A stretch of 64,000 nt of DNA from an uncultured Eubacteriales bacterium (GCA_900546485.1 URDK01000004.1:1-64000); one strand, 5' to 3'. Positions 52,429-61,264 are shown, counted from the stretch's first letter. The notes: generated by a model from the sequence alone, not told the origin. A program made the numbers and translations.

Positions 52429-52881
52429 TTGGAAAAAACCGATACACAGGGCACCTGCACCTATAAGCAGGGCAGCCTGCCTGAGTGCGCGCCGCTCGCG
52501 CTTGCTCAGATACCGGCGCAGCAGAGCAGCGAACCGGCATATAAGAGCGGCGAGGCGCTCACGCGCGGCACGCTTTTCCCGGGACTTGATCTTCCCTTCA
52601 AGAACATCGTCAACCAGATGCCTGCCGAGACCACGGAGCTGCGTGAGCTCATGGCGCTTGACTTCGTTACGGATGAGCTGAACCTGTATCTCGATACTCA
52701 CTCCGAGGATACTCAGGCCTTCGAGACATTTAAAACCTTCCTCAAGCTCTACGACGAGGGCCGCAAGGAGTATGTGTCACGCTTTGGACCTCTCAGTCTC
52801 TCCGACCTGGCCTCTGCAAAGAGCTATACCTGGCTGAACGACCCCTGGCCCTGGGAATATGTGAGCAGCAAGGAGGGCTGA
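52429..52881 (+). CDS. Fused CotJA-CotJB spore coat protein
   Basis: The 150-residue protein joins two coat proteins that are normally separate. Residues about 15-65 (CAPLALAQIP to RGTLFPGLDLPF) match CotJA and residues about 80-145 (ELNLYLDTH to LNDPWPWEY) match CotJB. The TTG start at 52429 is behind AGGAGG; no ATG fits. CotJB and CotJC bind each other in the inner coat of Bacillus. Here the start of cotJC follows two bases later but is cut short, so the fusion protein may lack its usual partner unless a cotJC copy exists elsewhere. Confidence 0.8.
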   Translation: MEKTDTQGTCTYKQGSLPECAPLALAQIPAQQSSEPAYKSGEALTRGTLFPGLDLPFKNIVNQMPAETTELRELMALDFVTDELNLYLDTHSEDTQAFETFKTFLKLYDEGRKEYVSRFGPLSLSDLASAKSYTWLNDPWPWEYVSSKEG

Positions 52882-52883
52882 AC

Positions 52884-53000
52884 ATGTTTGTATATGAGAA
52901 AAAGCTGCAGTATCCCGTAAAAATCAAGAACACTAACCCCGCCCTTGCCAAGTTCATAATCAGCCAATACGGCGGGCCTTATTGCAGTATGCTGCAATAA
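52884..53000 (+). pseudogene. cotJC: Truncated cotJC (manganese catalase-like coat protein)
   Basis: The first 32 codons (MFVYEKKLQYPVKIKN to IISQYGGP) match the conserved N-terminus of CotJC, whose normal length is about 190 residues. The match then ends abruptly at about 52979 and the frame stops at 52998-53000 within a perfect hairpin. The catalase-like four-helix metal domain is therefore absent. The remaining gene was probably deleted or displaced when the downstream cluster arrived. Confidence 0.85.
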
Positions 53001-53034
53001 TCATGCCGCGGCTCACTAACTGTAAACCGCGGCA
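52979..53034. repeat. Two hairpins at the cotJC break point
   Basis: TTATTGCAG at 52979-52987 is the inverse complement of CTGCAATAA at 52992-53000, and TGCCGCGG at 53004-53011 of CCGCGGCA at 53027-53034. Both start exactly where similarity to cotJC ends. They may be the scar of the rearrangement and may also end transcription from either side. Confidence 0.65.
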
Positions 53035-53039
53035 AATAA

Positions 53040-53210
53040 TTACTCTGACGTATAAAACCTTGCTCTTCCCTCAAAAAGCTTGTTGAGCAGCTCGGCTTTG
53101 AGCCATGTAGCCAGGCGAAGCTGCTGCTCTGGGCTCAGCTCCTTTGTGTCGGTCAGTTTACCGTTCACGCGAACAAAGGATACAGAGTTGATCGACAATT
53201 GCTTTTTCAA
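53040..53210 (-). CDS. Small protein of unknown function
   Basis: From TTG 53210, preceded by GGTGGTGA, the protein has 56 residues with the segments VSFVRVNGKLTD, LSPEQQLRLATWLKAELLN and LFEGRARF. The pattern resembles short conserved proteins I associate with clostridial prophages or integrative elements, though I cannot name the family. It lies between the broken cotJC and the carbohydrate cluster, a likely place for element remnants. Confidence 0.4.
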   Translation of the reverse strand: MKKQLSINSVSFVRVNGKLTDTKELSPEQQLRLATWLKAELLNKLFEGRARFYTSE

Positions 53211-53268
53211 GCAAATCACCACCCAGTATCTATGATATTGTTCGCATATACTGTAAATGACCAGGCAG

Positions 53269-54516
53269 TCAACTTTTGCAGCCCGCAATAAGCCGCTCCA
53301 TGCGGCAAAGGGTAAGTCGGTTTCTTATGGCAGCTGATATGGACAGCACTTCCCTGCCCATTCCGCCGTCAATGCCCAGTTCTTCAAGGCTGTGCTTTGC
53401 GCCTATGGCTTTGAAAAGCGCCTCAAGCTCAGCAGCTGGCGGTATTTCATCGATGATCTGCCGGATTTCCGGCCATTTATCCCGAATGTTTTCCGGCGGG
53501 AATGTGCCCAGCACATCATTTTTGTTTTCTTCAAGCACACCGTCGGCAAGCTCTCCAAAGATATATCGTACCCAATTATCATCGAGCGGCTCGAAAGGAA
53601 GAATTTCTATACTTTCTTTTTCAGCTAATGCGTGGTACTCCTTCGCACATATCAGTGTACCTACGCCGACGCACTCACCGTGAATACCTTTGGCATTCTC
53701 AAAGCCCCGAGGTTTCATTTCAACAAGGTGTGCAATCAGATGCTCTGCCCCTGAAGCTGCCCGGCTGTGCGAAAGCATCTGCATGGTAAGGCCGGAAAGC
53801 ATTTGTGCATATGCCATTGCCTCATAATCCGGCTCACAGCCATCGGCAAGCTCCTTTGCACAGCGTGTCATGAGGTCCAGCGATTCCTGCGCCATATCGC
53901 ACACGCGCTCACAGAAGTATTCCCCGGACACGAGATTAGCGATTTTCCAGTCAGCAATGGAGATGTGCTTTGCCAAGATATCCTGCACGCCGGCCAGTGT
54001 AAGAAAGCGCGGAGCACCGGAGACAACGTTGAGGTCACATACAACGGCATCAGGGGCCTGCATTGGTATTGAGCGCTTCTGGCCGTCAATGATTATGGAG
54101 CATATATTGGCTGTGAAGCCATCAGCAGAAACGAGCGTTGGTACTGCAACAAAAGGAATTCCCAGTTTGTATGCTGAATACCGACCAAAATCCATCAGCG
54201 TCCCGCTGCCTACAACAACTATGTAGTCCGGAGTTCGTTCAAAGAGCTTCATCATATCTTCGATCATGCCCTTTTCACTGTGGAGGCCCTCAGCCTTCAG
54301 CACGATCTCCTGACCAGCACATATGTGCTTGACAGAGGGTAATGCATAAGTGTTCGTGTCGTATATGACAGTCCTGAAACCGGACAGGCCGCAGTCCGAC
54401 ATGTAGCTGTCGAAACTATCCATGGCTCCATACTCACAGACGACCAGCTTTGTCCTGAGTTCGTGGACACGACCGCAGGAGCAAGGGCCTGCGTATTTGG
54501 AAGTGTCAAGAATCAT
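53269..54516 (-). CDS. Glycerol-1-phosphate dehydrogenase-type (AraM-like) alcohol dehydrogenase
   Basis: The 415-residue enzyme belongs to the iron-containing dehydrogenase superfamily, AraM/EgsA branch. Visible are the NAD-binding VVGSGTLMDFGRYSA, PTLVSADGFTANICSI, and metal ligands Asp in GVQDILAKH, His in SGAEHLIAHL and His in GIHGECVGVGT. AraM of B. subtilis reduces dihydroxyacetone phosphate to glycerol-1-phosphate within the arabinose operon. ATG 54516 is behind GGAGAG. It is the last gene of the cluster; its substrate here may be a phosphorylated breakdown product. Confidence 0.85.
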   Translation of the reverse strand: MILDTSKYAGPCSCGRVHELRTKLVVCEYGAMDSFDSYMSDCGLSGFRTVIYDTNTYALPSVKHICAGQEIVLKAEGLHSEKGMIEDMMKLFERTPDYIVVVGSGTLMDFGRYSAYKLGIPFVAVPTLVSADGFTANICSIIIDGQKRSIPMQAPDAVVCDLNVVSGAPRFLTLAGVQDILAKHISIADWKIANLVSGEYFCERVCDMAQESLDLMTRCAKELADGCEPDYEAMAYAQMLSGLTMQMLSHSRAASGAEHLIAHLVEMKPRGFENAKGIHGECVGVGTLICAKEYHALAEKESIEILPFEPLDDNWVRYIFGELADGVLEENKNDVLGTFPPENIRDKWPEIRQIIDEIPPAAELEALFKAIGAKHSLEELGIDGGMGREVLSISAAIRNRLTLCRMERLIAGCKS

Positions 54517-54545
54517 TTTATGCTCTCCATTCGATGGAGGCGTGG

Positions 54546-54833
54546 TCATACGATGGGGTCTTCGTACCTCTGGGCCACGGCCTTACCTTCGTAGTATTTT
54601 TTGAGCGCCTTAAAATCCACAGCATAGTGCGGATATTCTAAGTGTTTTGCTGCAGCTTCACTGTCGCGGAAGGTTTCAAACAGAGTAAGCTCACGTTCTT
54701 CAGCATTCCAGAAGGCGGTGTATTCCAGACAGCCAGGTTCTTTTCTGGTTGCAAGTATACAGGGCTTTATGTCATTGAGGTACGCCTCTTCCATGCCTGC
54801 AAGTATTTTAAATTTTACAACGATTTTGACCAT
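54546..54833 (-). CDS. ABM-domain protein (YgiN/LsrG-like)
   Basis: The 95-residue protein has the ferredoxin-like antibiotic biosynthesis monooxygenase fold, with VVKFKILAGMEEAYL, EPGCLEYTAFW and FETFRDSEAAAKHLEYPHY. Members act as small oxygenases or as isomerases; LsrG, an isomerase of a phosphorylated sugar derivative, has the same size and a similar KHxxxPHY segment. In this sugar cluster an isomerase or mutarotase role is more plausible than oxygenation; that is inference. Confidence 0.75.
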   Translation of the reverse strand: MVKIVVKFKILAGMEEAYLNDIKPCILATRKEPGCLEYTAFWNAEERELTLFETFRDSEAAAKHLEYPHYAVDFKALKKYYEGKAVAQRYEDPIV

Positions 54834-54850
54834 ATTCCCTCCATCAGACG

Positions 54851-56203
54851 TCAGTCTTTCTCAAGACCGTTTCTGCGTATCACATCGGCATACCATTTTC
54901 CACTGTCTTTCATGATGCGGCGCTGGTCTTTATAATCTACATACACAAGGCCAAAGCGCTTTTTATAGCCCAGCGCCCATTCAAAGTTGTCAAACGATGA
55001 CCAAACCATATATCCACGGACATCAGCTCCGTCGGATATAGCCCTGTGCAACGCGGATAGGTGGCTCTCAAGATAACGGATCCGTTTTTCGTCTCTTACC
55101 AGCTCGTTCCGAATTACCTCGTCATCAAAAGCAGCTCCGTTTTCTGTTACTATTATCGGCTTGCCATAGTCTTTCCAGCAACGCATCACGGTATCATAAA
55201 AGCCGTCAGGACAAATCGGCCAATTCATGGCGGTGTATTGCAGATTTGTGGGTTTTATGGACTTGACCATGAGCGGCCAACGATCATCGCCGGCGCCTAT
55301 GAAGTAGCTGTAATAGTAATTCAAGCCGAAGAAATCAGTGGGGGTAGATATAAGCTCCATGTCACCGGGCGCTATGTCCGGAAGAACTACACCGTGATTT
55401 TTGTACCAGTCCTGCATATCCGACGGATAGCATCCCTTGTATACGGCATCCAGAAACCAGCGATTCCAGCATCCATCCCAGCGCCTGCAGGCTTTAACGT
55501 CCTCGGGATCTGCCGATATGGCATAATGATGCGGCAAATAGTTGGTTATTCCTATCTGGCCGGATGAACCAGAGGCGCGGAAGGCTCTGACCATCTTGCC
55601 GTGAGCCAACAGTAGATTGTGAGCAGACAGCAAGGCGGATGAGAAATCGTGGATACCTGGCGCATGCTTTCCATCCCAAAAACCGTGATAGGAAATGATT
55701 TGAGGCTCGAGGATAGTTCCCCAATACGGTACTTCTTTCGGAAACGCCGCAAACACACGCTCGGCTAGTTCAGCCAGCCGGTCAGAGGTATCGCGGTTGA
55801 GCCATCCGCCCCTCTCCTGCAGCTTCTGAGGCAGGTCCCAGTGATAGAGCATTATGAACGGGGCCACACCGTTTTCCAGCATTGAATCGACAACGCGCCT
55901 GTAAAAATCCAGACCCTTTTGATTGAATTTGCCGTCACCGTCGGGAATTATCCTGGGCCATGAAATGGAGATACGTTGGGTATGAAGCCCCAACTCCCCC
56001 ATTATCTTGGCATCCTCAGCATACCGGTGGTAGAAATCGCAGGCTACATCACCGGTATCTCCATTTTCAATGTTCCCCGGAGTGCGGCAGAATCTGTCCC
56101 ATATGCTCTCGCCTTTTCCGTCCTCGTTCCAAGCTCCCTCCGACTGGTACGACGACGCAGATGCTCCCCACATAAAGTTTTCTGGAAATATCAGTTTCGC
56201 CAT
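54851..56203 (-). CDS. GH1 glycosidase with altered NEP motif
   Basis: The 450-residue enzyme has the complete GH1 barrel: FMWGASASSYQSEGAWNEDGKG at the start, SISWPRI, YHWDLPQKL, nucleophile Glu354 in VTENGAAFDD and WSSFDNFEWALGYKKRFGL near the end. The acid/base Glu166 is present, but the preceding Asn of the usual NEP is Leu (TILEP). That Asn normally binds the substrate 2-hydroxyl and assists catalysis. No signal peptide is present, so imported glycosides or glycoside phosphates are cleaved inside the cell. The aglycone and sugar are unknown. Confidence 0.88.
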   Translation of the reverse strand: MAKLIFPENFMWGASASSYQSEGAWNEDGKGESIWDRFCRTPGNIENGDTGDVACDFYHRYAEDAKIMGELGLHTQRISISWPRIIPDGDGKFNQKGLDFYRRVVDSMLENGVAPFIMLYHWDLPQKLQERGGWLNRDTSDRLAELAERVFAAFPKEVPYWGTILEPQIISYHGFWDGKHAPGIHDFSSALLSAHNLLLAHGKMVRAFRASGSSGQIGITNYLPHHYAISADPEDVKACRRWDGCWNRWFLDAVYKGCYPSDMQDWYKNHGVVLPDIAPGDMELISTPTDFFGLNYYYSYFIGAGDDRWPLMVKSIKPTNLQYTAMNWPICPDGFYDTVMRCWKDYGKPIIVTENGAAFDDEVIRNELVRDEKRIRYLESHLSALHRAISDGADVRGYMVWSSFDNFEWALGYKKRFGLVYVDYKDQRRIMKDSGKWYADVIRRNGLEKD

Positions 56204-56219
56204 GCACGCCTCTCCTTCT

Positions 56220-57278
56220 TCAAAGGCTTATAGCGGTGCCAAGCCTGTCAGAATCGTATATAGCATTCAGCATACGCTGGACAGTCAGGCCGTCCTCTGC
56301 AGGTGAAATAGGTCTTTTACCCTCGAGAATGCAGTTTACAAAGTGAGCAGTTTCTCTTTCAAATGCGGGCTGCCAGCTGTCTTCCGGGACGAGCACCGGC
56401 ACAGTATCCGTGAGAAAGCCGTCTTCCTCCCCATACAGCTCCAGCGGGCGGAAACAAGCTCCGCCCTTGGTCCCGTAAATCTTGGAAAACATTTTTTCCT
56501 CGCGACCGTTTATTGCCCAGCTTATGTCCACGCTCATCGAAGCACCGTTTTCAAAGCGAATAAGTGCAGATGCCGCTTCCTCATTGTCGAACACGCCATT
56601 CTTGGCGCCGGCCGCGGCCCAACCCTTTACGCTTCTTGTTTCATAGCTTCCTATATGTCTGTGCGTGACACCCGTAACCAAAACCGGCTTTGGGCGGCCC
56701 ATTAGGTACCAAGTTAGGTCAATGACGTGAACCCCAATGTCAAGAACTGCGCCGCCTCCAGACTTGGACTTATCCGTGAACCATCCGCTCGGTGTGCCTC
56801 GGCGTCTTATCCAACCGCAGCGCGCATGATAAATATCGCCGAAACGTCCAGCTTCTCTCAGTTCGGAGAGCATAATGCTTTCCTGCCTGAAGCGGTTTAC
56901 AAAGGCCATCATAAACGTTACGCCGTTCTCGTCGGCGGCTCGCTTCATGTTTTCGGCCTCCTGGACACTAATGGCCATAGGCTTTTCGCAAAGTATGTGT
57001 TTACCTGCCTTAGCTGCGGCCACTGCAAGGCTTTCGTGCGACACATTGCCTGTACATATGCTTATGCAGTCAATGTCAGCATCGCTGAGCACATCCTCGT
57101 ATTTATCATACGCCTTAGGTATACCGAACCTGGTGCACAGGGCCTGAGCACGATCCAGGTGCCTGTCGAACACAGCGGCCACCTGAGCGTTTTCGCATTT
57201 CAGGAAGGCCGGAATCTGATTGTCTCTGGCCACTGTTCCAGCCCCGATTATGGCAACTCTTACCTTATTTTCTGTCAT
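56220..57278 (-). CDS. Gfo/Idh/MocA oxidoreductase 1
   Basis: The 352-residue NAD(P)-dependent enzyme has the Rossmann motif AIIGAGTVARDNQIP, the EKP motif in LCEKPMAIS and the catalytic region GGGAVLDIGVHVIDL with Asp and His. Family members oxidise or reduce a hydroxyl of a sugar or cyclitol. ATG 57278 follows GGAGG. It is the third of three such genes in a row in transcription order. Confidence 0.88.
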   Translation of the reverse strand: MTENKVRVAIIGAGTVARDNQIPAFLKCENAQVAAVFDRHLDRAQALCTRFGIPKAYDKYEDVLSDADIDCISICTGNVSHESLAVAAAKAGKHILCEKPMAISVQEAENMKRAADENGVTFMMAFVNRFRQESIMLSELREAGRFGDIYHARCGWIRRRGTPSGWFTDKSKSGGGAVLDIGVHVIDLTWYLMGRPKPVLVTGVTHRHIGSYETRSVKGWAAAGAKNGVFDNEEAASALIRFENGASMSVDISWAINGREEKMFSKIYGTKGGACFRPLELYGEEDGFLTDTVPVLVPEDSWQPAFERETAHFVNCILEGKRPISPAEDGLTVQRMLNAIYDSDRLGTAISL

Positions 57279-57289
57279 TAGTGCCTCCA

Positions 57290-58315
57290 TCAGAGCACTT
57301 CGCTCATTTCAACTGGCCTGTCCTCTGCAATGGACTTGAGCGCGGCAAAGCTTACCGCGAGGCTGTTTAGATTATCAAATACAGTAGGAACGCAGCCTTC
57401 CTCACCAGACAGCTGACCTTTTATATCATGAAGCACACCGGCTCTGTCCTTCCCGGGGAAGGCAAAATCTTCGCACAGAGCGCCGTCAACGCCTACGGAC
57501 ATGTCGAGGCGGTTCGGCTCGTCATTCTCCCACTTGACAGCGCCTTTGTCGGTCTGAAGTATCCAGTCACACTGATATCCGGTCGGGAAACCTATGGATT
57601 TCTCGGCAACGGAGTAGCTTGCCTTGAAGCCGTTTTCAAACTCTATAAGTGCAAAAGCGGCGCCCAGACCGTTTATATCACTCCACTCCGGATTCCAGCC
57701 TCTTGCGTATATGGATTTGACATTGGAACCGCTTATAAAGCGGAGCATATCAAAGTGATGAATAGCGACCTCCAGCATGAGGAGGCTGGTCTGCTCACGG
57801 CGCCAGTCCTTTCTCTGCCACGCAGTCTTTTCGCTGTTCTTTTCATTGGATATACCATGACGGAAAACAACATTAGCCCACGCCGGCTCGCCAATGCCGG
57901 TTTCTCCAAACGAGGCCTTCATCTGCCACAACTGGGGGCGGAAACGATAGTTTTGGCTTACCCACGCCCTTTCAGAACGTCCCTCCATAAAGCCGCAGAA
58001 CTCTTTTGCCTCCTCCAGATTGTCGCAGAGAGGCTTTTCAATAAGAACGTTCTTCCCCGCCAGGACGGCCTTTTTTGCATATTCCACATGGAATTTGTGA
58101 GGAAGCGCAACAATGACCAGATCAGCTTCACATTTTAGCGCCTCATCATAGTCTGTGTAGCAAATCTCGTCCCGGATACCCCACTTTTCTTTTGCAGCTG
58201 CGAGACTTGCTCCACCTCGGCTGACAAGGGCAACAAGCTCACAGTCGGGCTCGTTGTGTATGTATTCCAGCCAACCTGCGGCCCAGCCGCTGCTTCCAAC
58301 CTGAATTACTTTCAT
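57290..58315 (-). CDS. Gfo/Idh/MocA oxidoreductase 2
   Basis: The 341-residue protein has VIQVGSSGWAAGWL as nucleotide-binding start (a variant of GxGxxG), EKP in LIEKPLCDN, and LEVAIHHFDMLRF with the catalytic His. ATG 58315 is chosen behind AAGGAGAG. The differing cofactor loop suggests a substrate or cofactor preference unlike its two neighbours. Confidence 0.85.
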   Translation of the reverse strand: MKVIQVGSSGWAAGWLEYIHNEPDCELVALVSRGGASLAAAKEKWGIRDEICYTDYDEALKCEADLVIVALPHKFHVEYAKKAVLAGKNVLIEKPLCDNLEEAKEFCGFMEGRSERAWVSQNYRFRPQLWQMKASFGETGIGEPAWANVVFRHGISNEKNSEKTAWQRKDWRREQTSLLMLEVAIHHFDMLRFISGSNVKSIYARGWNPEWSDINGLGAAFALIEFENGFKASYSVAEKSIGFPTGYQCDWILQTDKGAVKWENDEPNRLDMSVGVDGALCEDFAFPGKDRAGVLHDIKGQLSGEEGCVPTVFDNLNSLAVSFAALKSIAEDRPVEMSEVL

Positions 58316-58338
58316 ATGACTCTCCTTAACGCAGTTGC

Positions 58339-59454
58339 TCAATCCTCAAGCTGATCTAGGCCAATCGGAGTAAAGCTTGTCTTGAGCTCGATAGTCTTGC
58401 CTGTACGCATAGACTCAAAGCCCGCCTCAATTATTTCAATGACGTGGCAGGCCTGTTCCGCGGTGCCAAGCGGTGCCTTGTCTTCGCGTACATAGTCGAT
58501 TAGCTCCATGACATCCCGGTAAACGAAGGGCTCGTGCATTTTGAGGTGTACCGGAGGAATGCTCTTTGCGGCCATGCCCATTATGGGATTTTCAAAGAGT
58601 TGCTGGTCGTTGAATTTTCCCTTTTCTATTTTACCTTCAGTACCGTAGATTGAAGGAGACATCATATTCTCTCCGCCGGCAAGTGCTGAATAAAACATGC
58701 CGTAAACGTTGTCGCCGAAGTCGAGGAGAAAAGCAAAGTTATCTTCAACTTCACTTTCTATTATCTGCTCACCAAACTTGAACTCCTTCATAATCTGGCC
58801 GCCCATGCAAGACACGCGCTTTACAGGGCCAAGTATGCCGGTCATAGAAGTGAGACCATATACTGCGTGGTCGTACTGAGGTCCGCCGTCTGGCTTCTTG
58901 TAATACCAGGTGGGGACGAGCGGCTCCGAGCCATAGTTTTCCTGACGGTATCCTTCGCGGAGATGATACAGCAGAACTCCACGAACGCCACCGATGGCAT
59001 AAGTCAGTCTGCCGAGCTTGTTTTCGAGAACCATGCGCCTGGAAATGCGGTTGATGGGCATGGCCATCATACCGGGCGAGGCCGTGATCTTAACATTCAT
59101 GCGCTTGGCTTCTTCTATAAGTTCGGCTGCCTCGGCGCTGGTCATGGACATGGTTTTGTTAAAGTGTACATGCTTTCCTGCGCGGATCGCCTTCATGCCC
59201 TGCTCATAGTGAAATCTGATGGGTGAGCAGATAGAAACCGCGTCGACATTGGGGTCGGCGAGCAGCTCGTCGTCGGTCATATACCAATTCTTTATCCCGT
59301 ACTGCTTTGCCATGGCCTCAGCTCGTCCGGGAACGGGGTCGCATACAGCGGCAAGATAGACCTTATCCGTGGAGTCCCCAAGTTCAAGGTGCTTGAATAT
59401 AGAATTTATTGCTATTTCGCCCGAGCCTATGGCTCCAAGTCCCAACGGTTTCAC
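58339..59454 (-). CDS. Gfo/Idh/MocA oxidoreductase 3, EKP motif changed
   Basis: The 371-residue protein has the Rossmann start LGAIGSGEIAINSIF. The EKP motif reads FNKTMSM, so the Lys stays but Glu and Pro are lost. The catalytic region is GGPQYDHAVYGLTSMTG with Asp and His. The GTG start at 59454 follows AGGAGG. It is clearly a family member and its changes may reflect a different substrate or a non-oxidoreductase role. Confidence 0.82.
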   Translation of the reverse strand: MKPLGLGAIGSGEIAINSIFKHLELGDSTDKVYLAAVCDPVPGRAEAMAKQYGIKNWYMTDDELLADPNVDAVSICSPIRFHYEQGMKAIRAGKHVHFNKTMSMTSAEAAELIEEAKRMNVKITASPGMMAMPINRISRRMVLENKLGRLTYAIGGVRGVLLYHLREGYRQENYGSEPLVPTWYYKKPDGGPQYDHAVYGLTSMTGILGPVKRVSCMGGQIMKEFKFGEQIIESEVEDNFAFLLDFGDNVYGMFYSALAGGENMMSPSIYGTEGKIEKGKFNDQQLFENPIMGMAAKSIPPVHLKMHEPFVYRDVMELIDYVREDKAPLGTAEQACHVIEIIEAGFESMRTGKTIELKTSFTPIGLDQLED

Positions 59455-59480
59455 AACTGCATCCTCCTATCTTTCTCTTG

Positions 59481-60470
59481 TCAAAAGCCCTCTACAATTT
59501 CCAGCATTTTGGCCACATACTGCCGTGAAATCTTCCTGTTGTATTCCACGCGGTCATCACGTTCCGCGTCATTGGTAGGCAGCTTGAACGCCGGTTCCGC
59601 CAGCAGCGGCATTCCATGAGGAGTCGGAGCTTTCTCGATGATCGTTCTTAGTATACGTTCAAAATCGATGTATCCATCGCCCAGATAGCACCCAGTAGTC
59701 ACCATTGGCATGTCCGGGTACAACTTGGTTCGCAGCGGATTGTCAACGACGGCAAAGTCCTTGAAATGAGCCGCAACAGCATATGGAGCTAGATACTCCA
59801 GATCCTCCATGGGGTCACAGCAAGCGACAGCACCGTTTCCAAAGTCATAAAGAGCCCGTATATTTTTAGAGCCAATGTCTTCGATTATTGAGGCAATTTC
59901 TCGCCCATTGAAGTCACAGTGGTTTTCGTAAGCAAATACGAGTCCTGTTCCCTCAAGCATTTCCGCCATTATCTTTAGGTTTGCTGTTATGAACTTTCTC
60001 TGCTCAGAAAATGGAAACGCCTTATTATAACGGCTGGTTGCCACATTGTTGTGACCGTAGCCTCCACACAAAAAACGGCTGTTAAGTGCAAGGGCCATTT
60101 TTATAGTCCTTTCCACACCTTTCGCAGCCACGGAGCTGTCCGGTGCGTCATCCGGCGCTGAAACTCCCATTGCAGCTCCCGCAGCTCCCCAGGAATCAAC
60201 TCGCAGAGGGAGCCCGGCGAGGCCCCATACTGTGAACGGATATAGAAGCAGCTCAACATCGCGTTCTCTGGCTATTCCGGCCATCTCGCTTAATGTATCC
60301 GAGCTCAGCTCCTTTGGTATCATGTGCGGGAACAGTGAAACGGCGCGCGCTCCAAGTCTGGAGCATTCCTCCAGAGTCCATATATATGACTCCATGCCGG
60401 CAGGAGTGCCGGCAGGAGGCATTAGGTTAAATGGTTGAAAACCGACTCTGAAATCATATGTATTTCCCAT
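59481..60470 (-). CDS. Sugar phosphate isomerase/epimerase-type TIM barrel
   Basis: The 329-residue protein has the AP endonuclease 2-type barrel with four metal ligands visible as Glu in FAYENHCDF, Asp in ALYDFGNGA, His in AAHFKDF and Glu in LLAEPAF. Such proteins isomerise or epimerise keto sugars, act as inosose dehydratases (IolE), or serve as lyases on 3-keto-glycosides. ATG 60470 lies seven bases after AAGGGG. It stands next to three Gfo/Idh/MocA genes, a pairing seen in inositol and 3-keto-sugar pathways. Confidence 0.82.
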   Translation of the reverse strand: MGNTYDFRVGFQPFNLMPPAGTPAGMESYIWTLEECSRLGARAVSLFPHMIPKELSSDTLSEMAGIARERDVELLLYPFTVWGLAGLPLRVDSWGAAGAAMGVSAPDDAPDSSVAAKGVERTIKMALALNSRFLCGGYGHNNVATSRYNKAFPFSEQRKFITANLKIMAEMLEGTGLVFAYENHCDFNGREIASIIEDIGSKNIRALYDFGNGAVACCDPMEDLEYLAPYAVAAHFKDFAVVDNPLRTKLYPDMPMVTTGCYLGDGYIDFERILRTIIEKAPTPHGMPLLAEPAFKLPTNDAERDDRVEYNRKISRQYVAKMLEIVEGF

Positions 60471-60491
60471 CGGCACACCCCTTACCCTATA

Positions 60492-61199
60492 TTACTTAAG
60501 GCCAAGGACTATCGGCGTGGATTTGAATCCGATACCCATTCTGTCAATGCCCATATCAATGAGCTTAAGGAATTTTTCTCTGTCGCGTATTCCGCCGGCT
60601 CCCTTGATCTTGCAGCGGCCGTCGGCTGCCTCCATCATGGCCTCGATGACCTCGTAGGTGGCACCCTCATTCTTGCCGCCGGTAAAGAAGCCGGTGGAGG
60701 TTTTTACGAAGTCCGCGCCGGCCGCTATAGCAACTTCAGTGGCCTTCTTGACTTCATCAATAGTGAGCGCATCTACCTCGAAGATGACCTTCACATTGGT
60801 GCCGTACTTGTGGCAGACATCGCAAACCGCCTTTATATCAGCCTGTACGTCATCCCACTTTCCGCTGCGAATCCAACCATAGTTGGCGACAATGTCCAGA
60901 TCCTCAATGTCGCCATCACGGCAAATGATTTCAGCCTGCATGACCTTTGATTCTGTGCTGGAAAGTCCAAAGGGGAAGTCACAGACCACGCATATTCCGG
61001 TGTCGGTGCCCTTGGTCAGCTCTCTGGCAATTGGAAGCGACGCAGGATTGATGCACACCGTGGCGCAATGATAATCGATACCCTCCTGGATGTACTTCCT
61101 GATGTCGTCCTGAGTAAACTCAGGCTTGAGCACGGACTGGTCTATATACCTTCCGAGCTCTTCAACACTCATCTCACAGGCTTTTTTAGTAGGTTTCAT
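60492..61199 (-). CDS. deoC: Deoxyribose-phosphate aldolase (DeoC-like)
   Basis: The roughly 235-residue class I aldolase has the family pattern YIDQSVLKPEFT, CVNPASLP-like CINPASLPIA, CDFPFG, the DLDIVANYGWIRSG segment with catalytic Asp, the Schiff-base Lys in ADFVKTSTGF, and the second Lys in KIKGAGGIRD. Typical DeoC has VKVILETCLL where this reads VKVIFEVDAL, so the substrate may not be deoxyribose-5-phosphate itself. ATG 61199 has no clear ribosome-binding site; GTG 61235 or ATG 61172 are alternatives. Confidence 0.8.
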   Translation of the reverse strand: MKPTKKACEMSVEELGRYIDQSVLKPEFTQDDIRKYIQEGIDYHCATVCINPASLPIARELTKGTDTGICVVCDFPFGLSSTESKVMQAEIICRDGDIEDLDIVANYGWIRSGKWDDVQADIKAVCDVCHKYGTNVKVIFEVDALTIDEVKKATEVAIAAGADFVKTSTGFFTGGKNEGATYEVIEAMMEAADGRCKIKGAGGIRDREKFLKLIDMGIDRMGIGFKSTPIVLGLK

Positions 61200-61264
61200 A
61201 CTGAATCTCGGCGCTTTGCGCCTGGCTCCTTTCACAAAAGAAATATCGGTTAAGTTAAAGATGA

